Below are positions 1 to 8,228 of a stretch of 22,282 nucleotides of DNA, piece by piece. The stretch covers positions 3,986 to 26,267 of the forward strand of contig METF01000251.1 in NCBI GenBank assembly GCA_001771235.1, written 5' to 3'. The stretch comes from Candidatus Zhuqueibacterota bacterium RBG_16_48_16. Lineage in GTDB: Bacteria > Zhuqueibacterota > Zhuqueibacteria > Residuimicrobiales > Sediminimicrobiaceae. Each line of letters opens with the position of its first letter. Within the stretch, counting starts at the first letter, position 1. The translations under genes were made by a program, and so were the position numbers. The notes under the pieces were generated by a model. The model had not been told where the DNA came from. It worked only from the letters and a program-made list of their open reading frames with translations, and did no database searches.

Positions 1-912
1 GCTATGTCCATTGGCACCGGCTTGTGCACTTTTGCCGAAAAATTCCCGGATCGCTTCTTCGATGTCGGTATTGCGGAACAACATGCTGTCACCTTTGCGG
101 CGGGACTTGCGGTAAGGGGGCTTCGCCCGGTTGTGGCCGTCTATTCCAGTTTTTTGCAGCGAAGTTTCGATCAAATCATCCACGATGTGGCCCTGCAAAA
201 GCTGCCGGTCATCTTTGCCATCGACCGCGCCGGGCTGGTTGGCGACGACGGCCCCACGCACCACGGCGTTTTTGATTTATCCTATTTGCGCTGCATTCCG
301 AATCTCGTCATCATGGTTCCAAAGGATGAAGAGGAATTGCGCCACATGTTGTGGAAGGCGAGCGTTTATGCCGACGGCCCCATTGCCATCAGGTATCCGC
401 GCGGGCGGGGACTCGGAACACCGATTACGGATGTTTATAAAGATGTGCCAATCGGTTGTGCAGAGGTGATACAAAAAGGCAGGGATCTGGCTATTTTGGC
501 GCTCGGCCCTTTTGTCGCTCAATCGGTTTGTGCGGCACAAAAACTCAGAGAAATCTGCAGCATCGATGCGGAAGTCGTCAACATGAGATTTGTCAAGCCG
601 GTGGATACGAAAATTCTGGAGCAGATCATTTCCCGCTTCAAGCTGATCCTTACCGTTGAAGAGGGTGTATTAAAAGGCGGCCTGGGAAGCGAGGTGGCGG
701 AATTCCTCGCCGACCGCAAAGCCTCTTATATCGAGCTGATCCGGTTGGGCCTGCCCGATCGCTTTATAAGCCATGGCGATCGGGATATTCTGCTGTCTCA
801 AGCCGGACTGGACGTGGATGGCATCGTAAGGGCGGTGAGAACCTCAAACAGTTACAGCGATCTCATCAAAAAAAAGAAATTTAAGGATTTTTTTACCTCA
901 CATCGATCCTGA
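1..912 (+). CDS. dxs: 1-deoxy-D-xylulose-5-phosphate synthase, C-terminal half (5' truncated by window)
   Basis: DXS condenses pyruvate and glyceraldehyde-3-phosphate, using thiamine diphosphate, to make DXP, the first step of the MEP isoprenoid pathway in the cytoplasm. About 303 residues are visible of a usual length near 630, so the N-terminal cofactor domain lies upstream of the window. The reading frame is open from base 1; the ATG at position 4 is internal. The pyrimidine-binding domain carries DVGIAEQHAVT, whose Glu matches E. coli Glu370, and GDDGPTHHGVFD, whose first His falls 61 residues later, as E. coli His431 does. The RYPRG segment and the C-terminal transketolase domain follow. 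A lysine-rich tail precedes TGA. nadK starts 7 nt downstream, so the two are probably co-transcribed. Confidence 0.96.
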   Translation, partial: AMSIGTGLCTFAEKFPDRFFDVGIAEQHAVTFAAGLAVRGLRPVVAVYSSFLQRSFDQIIHDVALQKLPVIFAIDRAGLVGDDGPTHHGVFDLSYLRCIPNLVIMVPKDEEELRHMLWKASVYADGPIAIRYPRGRGLGTPITDVYKDVPIGCAEVIQKGRDLAILALGPFVAQSVCAAQKLREICSIDAEVVNMRFVKPVDTKILEQIISRFKLILTVEEGVLKGGLGSEVAEFLADRKASYIELIRLGLPDRFISHGDRDILLSQAGLDVDGIVRAVRTSNSYSDLIKKKKFKDFFTSHRS

Positions 913-919
913 GACAGGT

Positions 920-1810
920 ATGATTATCGGAATCGCCGGAAATACCAGCAAACCGAATGTGAAAAAAGTCCTATGTGATTTCGTGGACTATCTCCATTCG
1001 ATTCATGTCGGTTATGTGGTTGCTTCCGAGCTAAAGAGCTTTCTCAGGCTGGAAAACGACCAGCCGACAGTGCCGCTGCAAAAAATCGGCAATCATTGTG
1101 ATGTGGTGATTGCCTTTGGCGGCGACGGAACGCTTTTATATACCGCCAGCAAAGTTGGCGAATCGGGCGTTCCGATTCTGGGGGTCAATACCGGTGTGCT
1201 GGGCTTTTTGACGGAAGTCGTTGTCGATGAGCTGCGCTCCAGTATACAGGAGCTGGTTCAAGGCCACTATGCCATCCTTGAAAGAATGGTTTTGGATGTG
1301 GCGGTCGAGAGGCCGGGAGGAGGCTTCACATACCAGGCACTGAACGACGTCGTCGTGGATAAAGGCAAAGGCGCTCGCCTCATCACCGTCGAGGTGAGTG
1401 TGGATGATGTTTTTTTGAATCGCATTCGCAGTGACGGCGTCATCATCGCCACGCCGACCGGCTCAACGGCTTATTCTTTGTCCGCAGGTGGCCCGCTGCT
1501 GGAACCGACCATGCAGGCGGTGATCGTCACGCCTATCTGTCCCCATTCTTTGACGGTCCGGCCCATCGTATTATCGGGCGACCGCGAATTGAAAATCTGC
1601 CTGTTGTCCGGGGACAGCATGGCGCAAATCAATATCGACGGGCAATTTCAATTCAACCTGTCCCGTGAGGATGTGGTGCGAATAAAACGGGCTGAATATT
1701 CGTTGAAATGGATTTCTATGGGCAAGAGAGATTTTTATGAAATTTTACGGACGAAATTGAACTGGGGTGCGGATTGGGTCAACTTTCCTGAAAAAGGAAA
1801 CAGCAAGTGA
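920..1810 (+). CDS. nadK: NAD kinase
   Basis: Phosphorylates NAD to NADP in the cytoplasm. The 296-residue protein has the family signatures in order: GGDGTLL at 67-73 (nucleotide phosphate binding), NTGVLGFL at 90-97, a LND variant of the usual NE motif at 141-143, and SDGVIIATPTGSTAY at 171-185. An SGG-like segment (LSAGGP) follows. The length is normal for bacterial enzymes. The ATG at 920 lies 7 nt after the dxs stop, with GACAGG just upstream as a weak ribosome site, so translation may be coupled to dxs. DXP synthase feeds a pathway that later consumes NADPH (IspC), a plausible but unproven reason for the pairing. nadD, which makes the dinucleotide itself, lies about 18 kb downstream. 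Confidence 0.96.
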   Translation: MIIGIAGNTSKPNVKKVLCDFVDYLHSIHVGYVVASELKSFLRLENDQPTVPLQKIGNHCDVVIAFGGDGTLLYTASKVGESGVPILGVNTGVLGFLTEVVVDELRSSIQELVQGHYAILERMVLDVAVERPGGGFTYQALNDVVVDKGKGARLITVEVSVDDVFLNRIRSDGVIIATPTGSTAYSLSAGGPLLEPTMQAVIVTPICPHSLTVRPIVLSGDRELKICLLSGDSMAQINIDGQFQFNLSREDVVRIKRAEYSLKWISMGKRDFYEILRTKLNWGADWVNFPEKGNSK

Positions 1811-2254
1811 AATAGGTCAGCAAACACAGGTTCTTGAATCACCTGTATGATTTAAACAGACAATTTCTAATTCGAATATCCTAATCCGGATAAGCGCCGT
1901 TGGATGTTTGCTATCCTACGGGGCAAGCCAGAACCAAAAAGTTGATTGTTATTTATGGCAGATGACTATAAGCTCTAACGTTGAGATCGCAGAGAAAGAT
2001 ATTCGATCCTCGTTGATAACCAGGACTTCAGCGGAACTTTTCATGTCAGCTCCTTAAGGAATGACACTCTCTCTTTAGTAGACGGAATTGATAGATTGTT
2101 ATTCGACTTTTAACTTTCGCTGTGGTTGTGAGGAGCTATAAGAGAATTAACGGATTTTTTAAGCTCTCTGCATAATATCTCTGCGTTCATACAATTGTCT
2201 TTTTATTTTCGTGGTATCCGTTCAATCTCATTTTAAGGAGGTTCCACCTTTTTC
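1811..2254. other. 444-nt gap between nadK and mutS
   Basis: No tRNA, rRNA or convincing coding region is seen. A 6-bp inverted repeat (ACAGGT at 1826-1831, ACCTGT at 1841-1846, 9-nt loop) follows the nadK stop but has no T-run, so it is a poor terminator. A second weak one is TATCC/GGATA at 1877-1892. The mutS ribosome site TAAGGAGGT is at 2234-2242. All plus-strand frames are interrupted by many stops. On the minus strand there is only a 31-codon ORF with a good ribosome site, listed separately. The stretch may hold the mutS promoter, but no -35/-10 pair is clear enough to call. Confidence 0.6.
1949..2044 (-). CDS. possible 31-residue small ORF or decayed gene start (unrecognised)
   Basis: On the minus strand, ATG at 2044 is preceded 5 nt upstream by AAGGAG (plus-strand CTCCTT at 2050-2055), a near-ideal ribosome site. 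The peptide starts MKSSAEVLVINEDRIS and ends ELIVICHK before TAA. No family is recognised. It is the only AAGGAG-ATG arrangement noticed on the minus strand in this gap. It could be a true small protein, the 5' remnant of a degraded gene, or chance. No minus-strand promoter is evident. Confidence is low because the ORF is very short. Confidence 0.15.
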   Translation of the reverse strand: MKSSAEVLVINEDRISFSAISTLELIVICHK

Positions 2255-4882
2255 ATGTTAACATCCAGCGCCACAACCCCACTCATGGAGCAATACCTCG
2301 GCATCAAGGCAAAGCATCAAGACGCCGTATTGTTCTTCCGTATGGGTGATTTTTATGAAATGTTCTATAACGATGCCAAAACCGGCGCCGAGGTGCTGGG
2401 CATTACCCTGACCAGCAGGGCGCACGGGAAATCGGCCAATGTCCCCCTGGCCGGATTTCCGCACCATGCGTTGGATACCTACCTGGCCAGGATGATCAAA
2501 GCGGGATACAGGGTGGCCATTTGCGAGCAGGTGGAAGATCCAAAGCTGGCCAAAACGATTGTCAAACGGGAGGTGCTGGAGGTCGTTTCGCCCGGTACGG
2601 CCGTAGCGGATGAGCTGCTGGAAACAAAACGCAATAACTACCTGCTCTCGATTTATATCGATCAGAAAAACGTCGGCCTGGCCAAGATCGATGTGTCCAC
2701 CGGGGAGTTTCAGGTGGCTGAAATCGGGCATGGTGAAATTGGTGAACAGATCGAGTCCATTCAGCCAGCGGAATTGCTGCTTCCCGCCAATCAAACGGAA
2801 GAAATATCCGGCCAAATAAGAAGCCGTAATCAGATCACCATCACCAAACGGGACGACTGGAGTTTCGGATTCGACTATGCCCGTGAAATGCTCACCGGGC
2901 ATTTCAGTACTCTCTCCCTCAAAGGTTTTGGGGTAGAAGATTTGCGCGCGGGCGTTTGCGCAGCGGGAGCGATCCTGGTCTATCTGCAGGAGAGCCAAAA
3001 GGAAAAACTCGCCCATATCAACAAAATCTCCCGTTTTTCCGATAATGATTACATGATCATCGACAGCATCACCAAGCGGAATCTTGAATTGTTCAAGTCC
3101 ATGAACGCGGGATTGCGCAAAGGGACGCTCATCGATACCATCGACAAGACCAGAACGCCGATGGGCGGACGCATGCTGGTACAGTGGCTGGAGCATCCGT
3201 TGTTGGAAATCGATGCAATCAACAGACGCTATGACAGCGTCGAAGAGCTGGTGAAAAGTCCCGATAAAAGAAAAAAGCTTGCCGATGTGCTGGACGGCTC
3301 CGGCGATTTGGAACGGCTGGTTGCCAGATTTGCCTGTAATCGCGCCAACGCACGGGATGCCAAATCGATCCTGGCGACGCTCAAGGTGGTCCATGAGATA
3401 AAAAAAATGAGCGACGGTTATAGCGCCCACTTGACGCAGGAATTGATGAATGGTTTGGATGCGTGCACCGCATTGGCCGACGAGATTGAAAAGGCCGTCG
3501 TTGATACGCCGCCGCTGTCCCTCACCGATGGCGGCATTATCAAGCGGGGCTATGATGCTGAATTGGACAAGCTGCGCCAGATCGTCTATTCCGGCAAGGA
3601 CTGGATTGCCAGGCTGCAAAAAAAAGAGCGGGAGGCAACGGGCATTCCTTCATTAAAAGTGAATTTTAACAAGGTATTTGGCTATTATATCGAAGTGACC
3701 AAACCGCACATCGCAAAAGTGCCTTCCCATTATCATCGCAAGCAGACACTTGTCAACGCCGAGCGGTTCATCACCCAGGAGCTCAAAGAGTATGAAGAAC
3801 AGGTGCTGGGTGCGGAAGAAAAAATGGCAAGCCTTGAATACGAGCTATTTGAGAAGATCAGGCAAAATATCCTCGGTTATACGGAGGCATTGCAAAAAAA
3901 CGCGCATCACCTGGCCGAGGTCGATTGCCTGGCATCCCTGTCGACGGTTGCTTTTGAGAGGGATTATAACCGGCCCGAGCTGCATGATGGGGATGAGATC
4001 GTCATCCGCGACGGCAGGCACCCGGTGATTGAAACACTTCTTCCCCCCGGCGAGCAGTTTGTGGCCAATGACATTAAAATAAACAACAACGAGGAGCAGA
4101 TCATCATTTTAACGGGGCCGAATATGGCGGGTAAATCCACGTATTTGCGGCAGATCGGCCATATCGTTATTTTAGCCCATGTTGGCAGTTTCGTGCCGGC
4201 AAAATCCGCCAGCATCTGCATCGTCGACCGGGTGTTCACGCGGGTCGGGGCCTCCGATAATCTGGCTGCCGGTGAGAGCACGTTTTTGACAGAGATGAAT
4301 GAAACCGCAAACATTTTGAATAACGCAACGCCCAAAAGCCTGATACTGCTGGACGAGATAGGGCGCGGAACCAGCACCTTTGACGGCCTGTCCATCGCCT
4401 GGTCTGTGGCGGAGTATTTGCATAACAAGCCGGCCGTTGCCGCAAAAACCATCTTTGCCACCCATTACCATGAATTGACGGAACTCGAGCTGGTACTGTC
4501 GCGTGTAAAAAACTACAATGTTGCCGTTAAGGAATGGGGGGATCATATCGTATTCCTTCGTAAAATCGTCGAAGGCGGCTGCGATCACAGCTATGGCATT
4601 CAGGTGGCCAAACTGGCCGGCCTGCCCCGCCGGGTCATCGACAGGGCCAAAGAAATACTTGCCAACCTGGAGAAAGAAGCGCTCAACTCGGCGGACGTGC
4701 CCAAGCTGGCGCAGCATCACGAAAAAAAAGAGACCACATCCAGCCAGATGGATTTATTCGCAGAACTGGAACAAAGTTTGCGGAAGCAATTGTCGGAAAT
4801 CGATCCCAACAAAATCACGCCCATCGAAGCCCTGGCAAAATTGGACCAGCTCAAACAACTGGCGCATCATCTTGATAAATAG
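2255..4882 (+). CDS. mutS: DNA mismatch repair protein MutS
   Basis: Recognises mismatches and small loops in DNA and starts repair with MutL. The 875 residues match full-length MutS. The mismatch-binding domain has the Phe-x-Glu motif in GDFYEMFY (Phe33, Glu35). Connector, lever and clamp domains follow. The ATPase has Walker A GPNMAGKST at 621-629, Walker B acidic residues in LLDEIGRGTSTFDG (Asp700, Glu701), and ATHYHELTELE near 735. The C-terminal tail resembles the short dimer/tetramer region. TAAGGAGGT at 2234-2242 sits 12 nt before the ATG, a strong site with slightly long spacing. The bases just after it (CCACCTT) are partly complementary to it, but the loop would be too tight for firm pairing. 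No partner mutL is visible. Confidence 0.98.
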   Translation: MLTSSATTPLMEQYLGIKAKHQDAVLFFRMGDFYEMFYNDAKTGAEVLGITLTSRAHGKSANVPLAGFPHHALDTYLARMIKAGYRVAICEQVEDPKLAKTIVKREVLEVVSPGTAVADELLETKRNNYLLSIYIDQKNVGLAKIDVSTGEFQVAEIGHGEIGEQIESIQPAELLLPANQTEEISGQIRSRNQITITKRDDWSFGFDYAREMLTGHFSTLSLKGFGVEDLRAGVCAAGAILVYLQESQKEKLAHINKISRFSDNDYMIIDSITKRNLELFKSMNAGLRKGTLIDTIDKTRTPMGGRMLVQWLEHPLLEIDAINRRYDSVEELVKSPDKRKKLADVLDGSGDLERLVARFACNRANARDAKSILATLKVVHEIKKMSDGYSAHLTQELMNGLDACTALADEIEKAVVDTPPLSLTDGGIIKRGYDAELDKLRQIVYSGKDWIARLQKKEREATGIPSLKVNFNKVFGYYIEVTKPHIAKVPSHYHRKQTLVNAERFITQELKEYEEQVLGAEEKMASLEYELFEKIRQNILGYTEALQKNAHHLAEVDCLASLSTVAFERDYNRPELHDGDEIVIRDGRHPVIETLLPPGEQFVANDIKINNNEEQIIILTGPNMAGKSTYLRQIGHIVILAHVGSFVPAKSASICIVDRVFTRVGASDNLAAGESTFLTEMNETANILNNATPKSLILLDEIGRGTSTFDGLSIAWSVAEYLHNKPAVAAKTIFATHYHELTELELVLSRVKNYNVAVKEWGDHIVFLRKIVEGGCDHSYGIQVAKLAGLPRRVIDRAKEILANLEKEALNSADVPKLAQHHEKKETTSSQMDLFAELEQSLRKQLSEIDPNKITPIEALAKLDQLKQLAHHLDK

Positions 4883-4994
4883 ACGTTTTTTGTGAGAAGA
4901 TTTTCAGGAAATACAAGCTGCTTTCCTGGTGCCCAAGAATCTGACATATCGCATTTTTTTATGTCGCATTTTGAAACAAGAGTGGTATTTATTC

Positions 4995-5065
4995 AGCCCA
5001 CGAAACACGCGAAACAAAAGAATGAATGTTGATTACTTTCGTTTATTTTGTGTGTTTAGTGGGCT
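4995..5065. repeat. 71-bp imperfect inverted repeat with 9-nt internal period (element A)
   Basis: The left arm 4995-5024 and the reverse complement of the right arm 5036-5065 match at 24 of 30 positions by hand count, leaving an 11-nt loop. The outer seven bases AGCCCAC/GTGGGCT match perfectly. Within the left arm, GAAAC recurs 9 nt apart (CACGAAACA then CGCGAAACA). It lies between mutS and the PorV-family gene. RNA from it would fold into a long imperfect hairpin, so it may act as a weak terminator or RNA-end protector, or be a dispersed repeat. It shares its layout with the elements at 7783-7857 and 20939-21078. Confidence 0.75.
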
Positions 5066-5119
5066 AAATGGTTACCAAGAATGACTCTATGGAACAAGCA
5101 ATTTAAACGGAGCTGAAAA

Positions 5120-6151
5120 GTGATGACCAAACGTGTGTTTAAATATATAGCTGTTTTGTCGTTTTTATCCGGTTATCCATCTCTTTTTTCTGCAGAGATT
5201 GCCAAATACGCCGGCGAGTTTATGAGCACCGGAGTTGGCGCCAGGGCGCTAGCCATGGGTGGCGCCTATGTCGCTGTCGGAGGCGATGTTCTTTTCGGCT
5301 ACTGGAATCCGGCTGGCCTGGCATCGATTCGTTATCCAGAGGTTTCCGCCATGCACTCGCGGCGTTTCGGAGGAGTTGTCAATTACGACTATGGCGGTTT
5401 TGCGACGCCTTTCAAATCCTCTTCGAGTCTGGCGCTATCCTTTATACGTCTGGCCGTCGATGACATCCCTATTACGGCGTTACCGCGTCCCGATCTTGAC
5501 CTCAATGCGATTTACGAGGATGAGAACGGGCAATCCCTGCCGAACCGACCTTATGTGGAAAAGACGGTGAATGATGCCGAATGGGCCTTTTACCTGAGCT
5601 ATTCGGCGATGAAAAAGTCTAGCTTTGCTTATGGGGCAAACGTCAAATTCGTCAGAAAAGGTGTCGGCGATAATTCCGCCTGGGGCATTGGCTTTGACCT
5701 GGGTATGCGCTGGAATCCAGTGAGTGATTTGTCCATCGGTGTAAACCTGCAGGATGTCACCACGACGTTGCTGGCCTGGAACACCGGAAAAAGAGAGCTT
5801 ATCTCGCCGACGCTGAAAACCGGCATTGCTTACCCATTCGAGCTACCTCTGCTTGATAGCGATCTCCTTTTTGTTTCGGATGCCGATCTGAGGTTCGAAG
5901 GCAGGCATTTTGCCGCGCAAACTTATGTTGGCGATATGAGCATGGATTTCCATGTTGGTGGGGAATGGAGCGTACGAAATTTATTTTCTCTTCGGGTAGG
6001 ATCGGATATAGGGCATTTTACAGCCGGCGCCGGCATAAAGCTGCCGAGATTGGATATCGATTATGCGTTCCTCAGTCACGATGAATTTGACGCGACGCAT
6101 CGCATATCATTCCGTTTGCGCATCGAAGAGGAAAAATTCGGGCGTCGATGA
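5120..6151 (+). CDS. PorV/PorQ-family outer-membrane beta-barrel protein
   Basis: About 343 residues. The N-terminus is a signal peptide: basic MTKRVFKY, a hydrophobic stretch, and a likely cut after SLFSA near residue 24. The next segment has STGVGARALAMGGAYVAV and YWNPAGLA, the hallmark opening of PorV/PorQ (UPF0164-like) proteins: a glycine-rich turn, then the WNPAGL box. The rest alternates amphipathic strands (YGANVKFVRKG, IGFDLGMRWNP, LSIGVNLQDV) and ends with the charged tail FRLRIEEEKFGRR. GTG (5120) and ATG (5123) are both possible starts; GGAG at 5109-5112 suits either, and ATG 5123 is as likely. PorV in Bacteroidota serves type IX secretion, but no other such gene is seen here, so the exact role is open. 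Confidence 0.85.
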   Translation: MMTKRVFKYIAVLSFLSGYPSLFSAEIAKYAGEFMSTGVGARALAMGGAYVAVGGDVLFGYWNPAGLASIRYPEVSAMHSRRFGGVVNYDYGGFATPFKSSSSLALSFIRLAVDDIPITALPRPDLDLNAIYEDENGQSLPNRPYVEKTVNDAEWAFYLSYSAMKKSSFAYGANVKFVRKGVGDNSAWGIGFDLGMRWNPVSDLSIGVNLQDVTTTLLAWNTGKRELISPTLKTGIAYPFELPLLDSDLLFVSDADLRFEGRHFAAQTYVGDMSMDFHVGGEWSVRNLFSLRVGSDIGHFTAGAGIKLPRLDIDYAFLSHDEFDATHRISFRLRIEEEKFGRR

Positions 6152-6187
6152 CGGTTTCCAAGCAATCCCTAAGTGATAAAAATTCAT

Positions 6188-6216
6188 TTGACTATGACCA
6201 TTAGAATCACTAATAT
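6188..6216 (+). promoter_or_regulatory. sigma70-like promoter upstream of yicC
   Basis: TTGACT at 6188-6193, a 17-nt spacer, then TAATAT at 6211-6216, about 40 nt before the yicC ATG. The -35 differs from TTGACA at one base and the spacing is optimal. An overlapping TATAAT at 6214-6219 would give a 20-nt spacer. It would drive yicC-gmk-rpoZ-coaBC. It is called by pattern only. Confidence 0.5.
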
Positions 6217-6257
6217 AATGGCCAAAATTTACAGGGTTTCTGACTAGAGGATTCAGA

Positions 6258-7136
6258 ATGCTATCAAGTATGACGGGATATGGACGAGGCGTTTATCACA
6301 GTGAAAATCTGGAAATCAATGCAGAAGTACGATCGGTGAATAATCGTTTTTTGGATGTAGTCATCAAAGTGCCAAAATCTTTGCTGGACTATGAGCAAAA
6401 GATCAGGGAACAGGTGGCCCACTCCATTTCTCGCGGTCGATTGAATGTGTGGATTACCTTTTCCGGCGGCGAGGAACAGTTTCAGAATCTGGCGCTGAAT
6501 AAGCCGCTTCTTTCGGCTTACACGAGATTGGCAAAAGAGATTCAAAAGGAATTTGACATCCAGGGGAGCCTGGATATAAACCGGCTGTTCGATTTGCAGG
6601 ATGTACTTGTCCTGAATGGTGCTGGCACAGCCGACGAAGAAACCTGGAAGCTTGTACAAAAAGCAGTAATCGAAGCTCTTGAACAGTTATCGGACATGAG
6701 GGCCAGGGAAGGTGCAGAGCTGAAAAAGGACATAGATAAGAGAATCGCGCTCCTCGATAAAGCTGTCACTAGCATAGAAAAATTGGCCAAAAGCAGGCCC
6801 GTCGAAGAGCTGGACAAATTACGCTCCAGAATTCAACCGTTGATAAAAAATGAAATTGTCGATGCGAGCCGGTTAGAAATGGAATTGGCCATTATTGCCG
6901 ACCGCCTCGATATTACCGAGGAATGCGTTCGATTCCACAGCCATAATAAGCTTTTTTCAGAGTTGCTAGAGAGCCATGAATCTTCCGGACGGAGGCTCAA
7001 TTTTTTATTGCAGGAGATGAACCGGGAGGCGAACACAATCGGCTCGAAAGCAGCCAGCTCCGAAATTTCTCATCTTGTTGTGGAGATCAAGGAAGAAATC
7101 GAGCGCATTCGCGAACAGATACAAAATGTGGAATAG
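6258..7136 (+). CDS. yicC: YicC/YloC-family endoribonuclease
   Basis: The 292-residue length and both ends fit the YicC family: the N-terminal MLSSMTGYGRG signature, and a C-terminal DUF1732-type region with RLNFLLQEMNREANTIGSKA and a coiled-coil ending in IREQIQNVE. E. coli YicC is reported as an endoribonuclease that influences small-RNA turnover; here the role rests on homology. AGAGG at 6246-6250 lies 7 nt before the ATG. The gene heads the yicC-gmk-rpoZ-coaBC cluster, an order also known from Firmicutes (yloC-gmk-rpoZ-coaBC), which strengthens the assignment of all four. Confidence 0.93.
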   Translation: MLSSMTGYGRGVYHSENLEINAEVRSVNNRFLDVVIKVPKSLLDYEQKIREQVAHSISRGRLNVWITFSGGEEQFQNLALNKPLLSAYTRLAKEIQKEFDIQGSLDINRLFDLQDVLVLNGAGTADEETWKLVQKAVIEALEQLSDMRAREGAELKKDIDKRIALLDKAVTSIEKLAKSRPVEELDKLRSRIQPLIKNEIVDASRLEMELAIIADRLDITEECVRFHSHNKLFSELLESHESSGRRLNFLLQEMNREANTIGSKAASSEISHLVVEIKEEIERIREQIQNVE

Positions 7137-7187
7137 AGCCGCTCAGCCGGATCATTCAGGAATTAACCAGAACAATTCATTCGTTTT

Positions 7188-7766
7188 TTGAAGCTGCGAA
7201 ATGGCATACTGGTCGTTGTTTCATCTCCTTCAGGTGGTGGAAAAACAACGGTGATTCGACATCTTCTCAAGGACAAGAGCCTGCCGTTTGTGTTCTCTGT
7301 TTCGATGACCACCCGCGCAAAAAGAAGCAGGGAAAAGGATGGCAAAGACTATTGGTTCGTGAGTGAAGATGAATTTTTTGAGAAGGTAAAGTCGAACGAA
7401 TTGGTCGAATACGAAAAAGTTCATAACTATTTTTACGGCACGCCCAAAAAACCCCTGGAGCTTTGGCAGAATGAAGGGAAAGTCGTTCTGCTTGATTTGG
7501 ATGTAAACGGCGCTTTAGCAATAAAAAGGCTTTACCCGGATTCGAGTTTGGCTATTTTTCTCAAGCCAAAGCATCCTGACGTATTAAAGCAGCGGCTGTT
7601 GAAAAGGGCGACCGAAGACGACCGTCAACTGAATGTCAGGATGTCCCGTGTTGAAATGGAAATGAGAATCGGTGAAGCGTTGGATTATTCGGTGGTCAAT
7701 GATGTGTTGCGCAAGACGGTCAGCGAAGTGATCGACATTATCAAGCAACACGTACAATTCAAGTAA
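7188..7766 (+). CDS. gmk: guanylate kinase
   Basis: Converts GMP to GDP with ATP in the cytoplasm. The 192 residues contain the P-loop SSPSGGGKTT at 12-21, the GMP-binding SVSMTTRAKRSREKDGKDYWFVS region, the YEKVHNYFYGTPK segment, and LDLDVNGA, which matches the family's DIDVQGA. The length is normal. The start is unusual: the frame has no ATG or GTG before the P-loop. TTG at 7188 gives a proper N-terminus (MKLRNGILVVVSS) but has no good ribosome site at normal spacing; AGGA at 7158-7161 is about 26 nt away. ATT at 7179 is an alternative. It follows yicC by 51 nt. Confidence 0.94.
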   Translation: MKLRNGILVVVSSPSGGGKTTVIRHLLKDKSLPFVFSVSMTTRAKRSREKDGKDYWFVSEDEFFEKVKSNELVEYEKVHNYFYGTPKKPLELWQNEGKVVLLDLDVNGALAIKRLYPDSSLAIFLKPKHPDVLKQRLLKRATEDDRQLNVRMSRVEMEMRIGEALDYSVVNDVLRKTVSEVIDIIKQHVQFK

Positions 7767-7782
7767 AAATTGTATCCATTCA

Positions 7783-7857
7783 GCCACCAAGAGTCGCAAA
7801 GCCACTAAGGAACACAAAAAATTTTTGTGAACCTTTGTGTCTTCGAGTTTTCGTGGC
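7783..7857. repeat. 75-bp imperfect palindrome of 9-nt units (element B)
   Basis: The left arm reads in 9-nt steps: CCACCAAGA, GTCGCAAAG, CCACTAAGG, AACACAAAA. The right arm is a roughly reverse-complementary version (outer GCCAC/GTGGC, inner CTTTGTG and TTTTCGTGG pieces), with small slips in the period. The centre, 7813-7829, is a perfect 8-bp inverted repeat around one A (CACAAAAA/TTTTTGTG). It lies between gmk and rpoZ, 17 nt after the gmk stop. The transcript would form a long hairpin that could tune expression of the two halves of the operon. It resembles the CCAC-N-AAG type of intergenic repeat that I believe is common in environmental bacterial genomes. Confidence 0.75.
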
Positions 7858-7929
7858 AAAAAGTTACGATACTAAATAGATACGAAAATTAATGGAACAT
7901 TTCTATTTATAAATTCACGGAGGTTTTGA

Positions 7930-8208
7930 ATGATAGAAACACTTCCCCTGGACGAGTTCGACAGGCATTTTGATAACATTTTTGAAGCCATCGTAGCGGT
8001 GGCAAAACGAGCCAGGCAAATCAATCAAATACAGAAACAGCTCATCGATGCTGACACCGACGCGCTGTCGAACGGCGACTTTGACGATGAAGGAGTGAAC
8101 AAAGATTTCATGGATGGGCAATATATAAAATTGCCCAAGCCAACGACCATCGCGCTTCAGGAGATGCTGGAAGGAAAATTGCAGACAAGGTATCCTGAAG
8201 CAGAATAA
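7930..8208 (+). CDS. rpoZ: RNA polymerase omega subunit
   Basis: Small subunit that helps assemble and stabilise the beta-prime subunit of RNA polymerase and, in some bacteria, contributes to ppGpp binding. The 92-residue product is short and acidic. Residues 15-31 (NIFEAIVAVAKRARQIN) match the core omega helix (consensus NIYELVVVAAKRARQL), and PTTIALQEMLEGKL fits the following helix. The position between gmk and coaBC is the classic one for rpoZ and supports the call. The ribosome site CGGAGG at 7918-7923 lies 6 nt before the ATG and is among the strongest in the window. The bifunctional rel gene 4 kb away makes the ppGpp link plausible. Confidence 0.9.
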   Translation: MIETLPLDEFDRHFDNIFEAIVAVAKRARQINQIQKQLIDADTDALSNGDFDDEGVNKDFMDGQYIKLPKPTTIALQEMLEGKLQTRYPEAE

Positions 8209-8228
8209 ATAGACCGATTTTGTTCGTA

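Noticed and set aside
2234..2250. Hairpin hiding the mutS ribosome site (AAGGAGG with CCACCTT)
   Set aside because: Pairing would leave a loop of about 2-4 bases and include a mismatch, so it is unlikely to be stable.
2258..3619. A 453-codon open frame antisense to mutS
   Set aside because: It lies wholly inside a clear, motif-complete MutS gene, matches no recognised family and has no ribosome site. It is an effect of codon bias on the opposite strand.
3964..4720. Further long antisense frames over the MutS ATPase domain
   Set aside because: Shadow frames of a strongly conserved gene; low-complexity and cysteine/serine-rich products.
4905..4928. CAGGAAA/TTTCCTG inverted repeat as mutS terminator
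   Set aside because: The 7-bp stem has no T-run after it; kept only as a weak structure. The nearby GACATA/TATGTC pair at 4943-4965 is equally weak.
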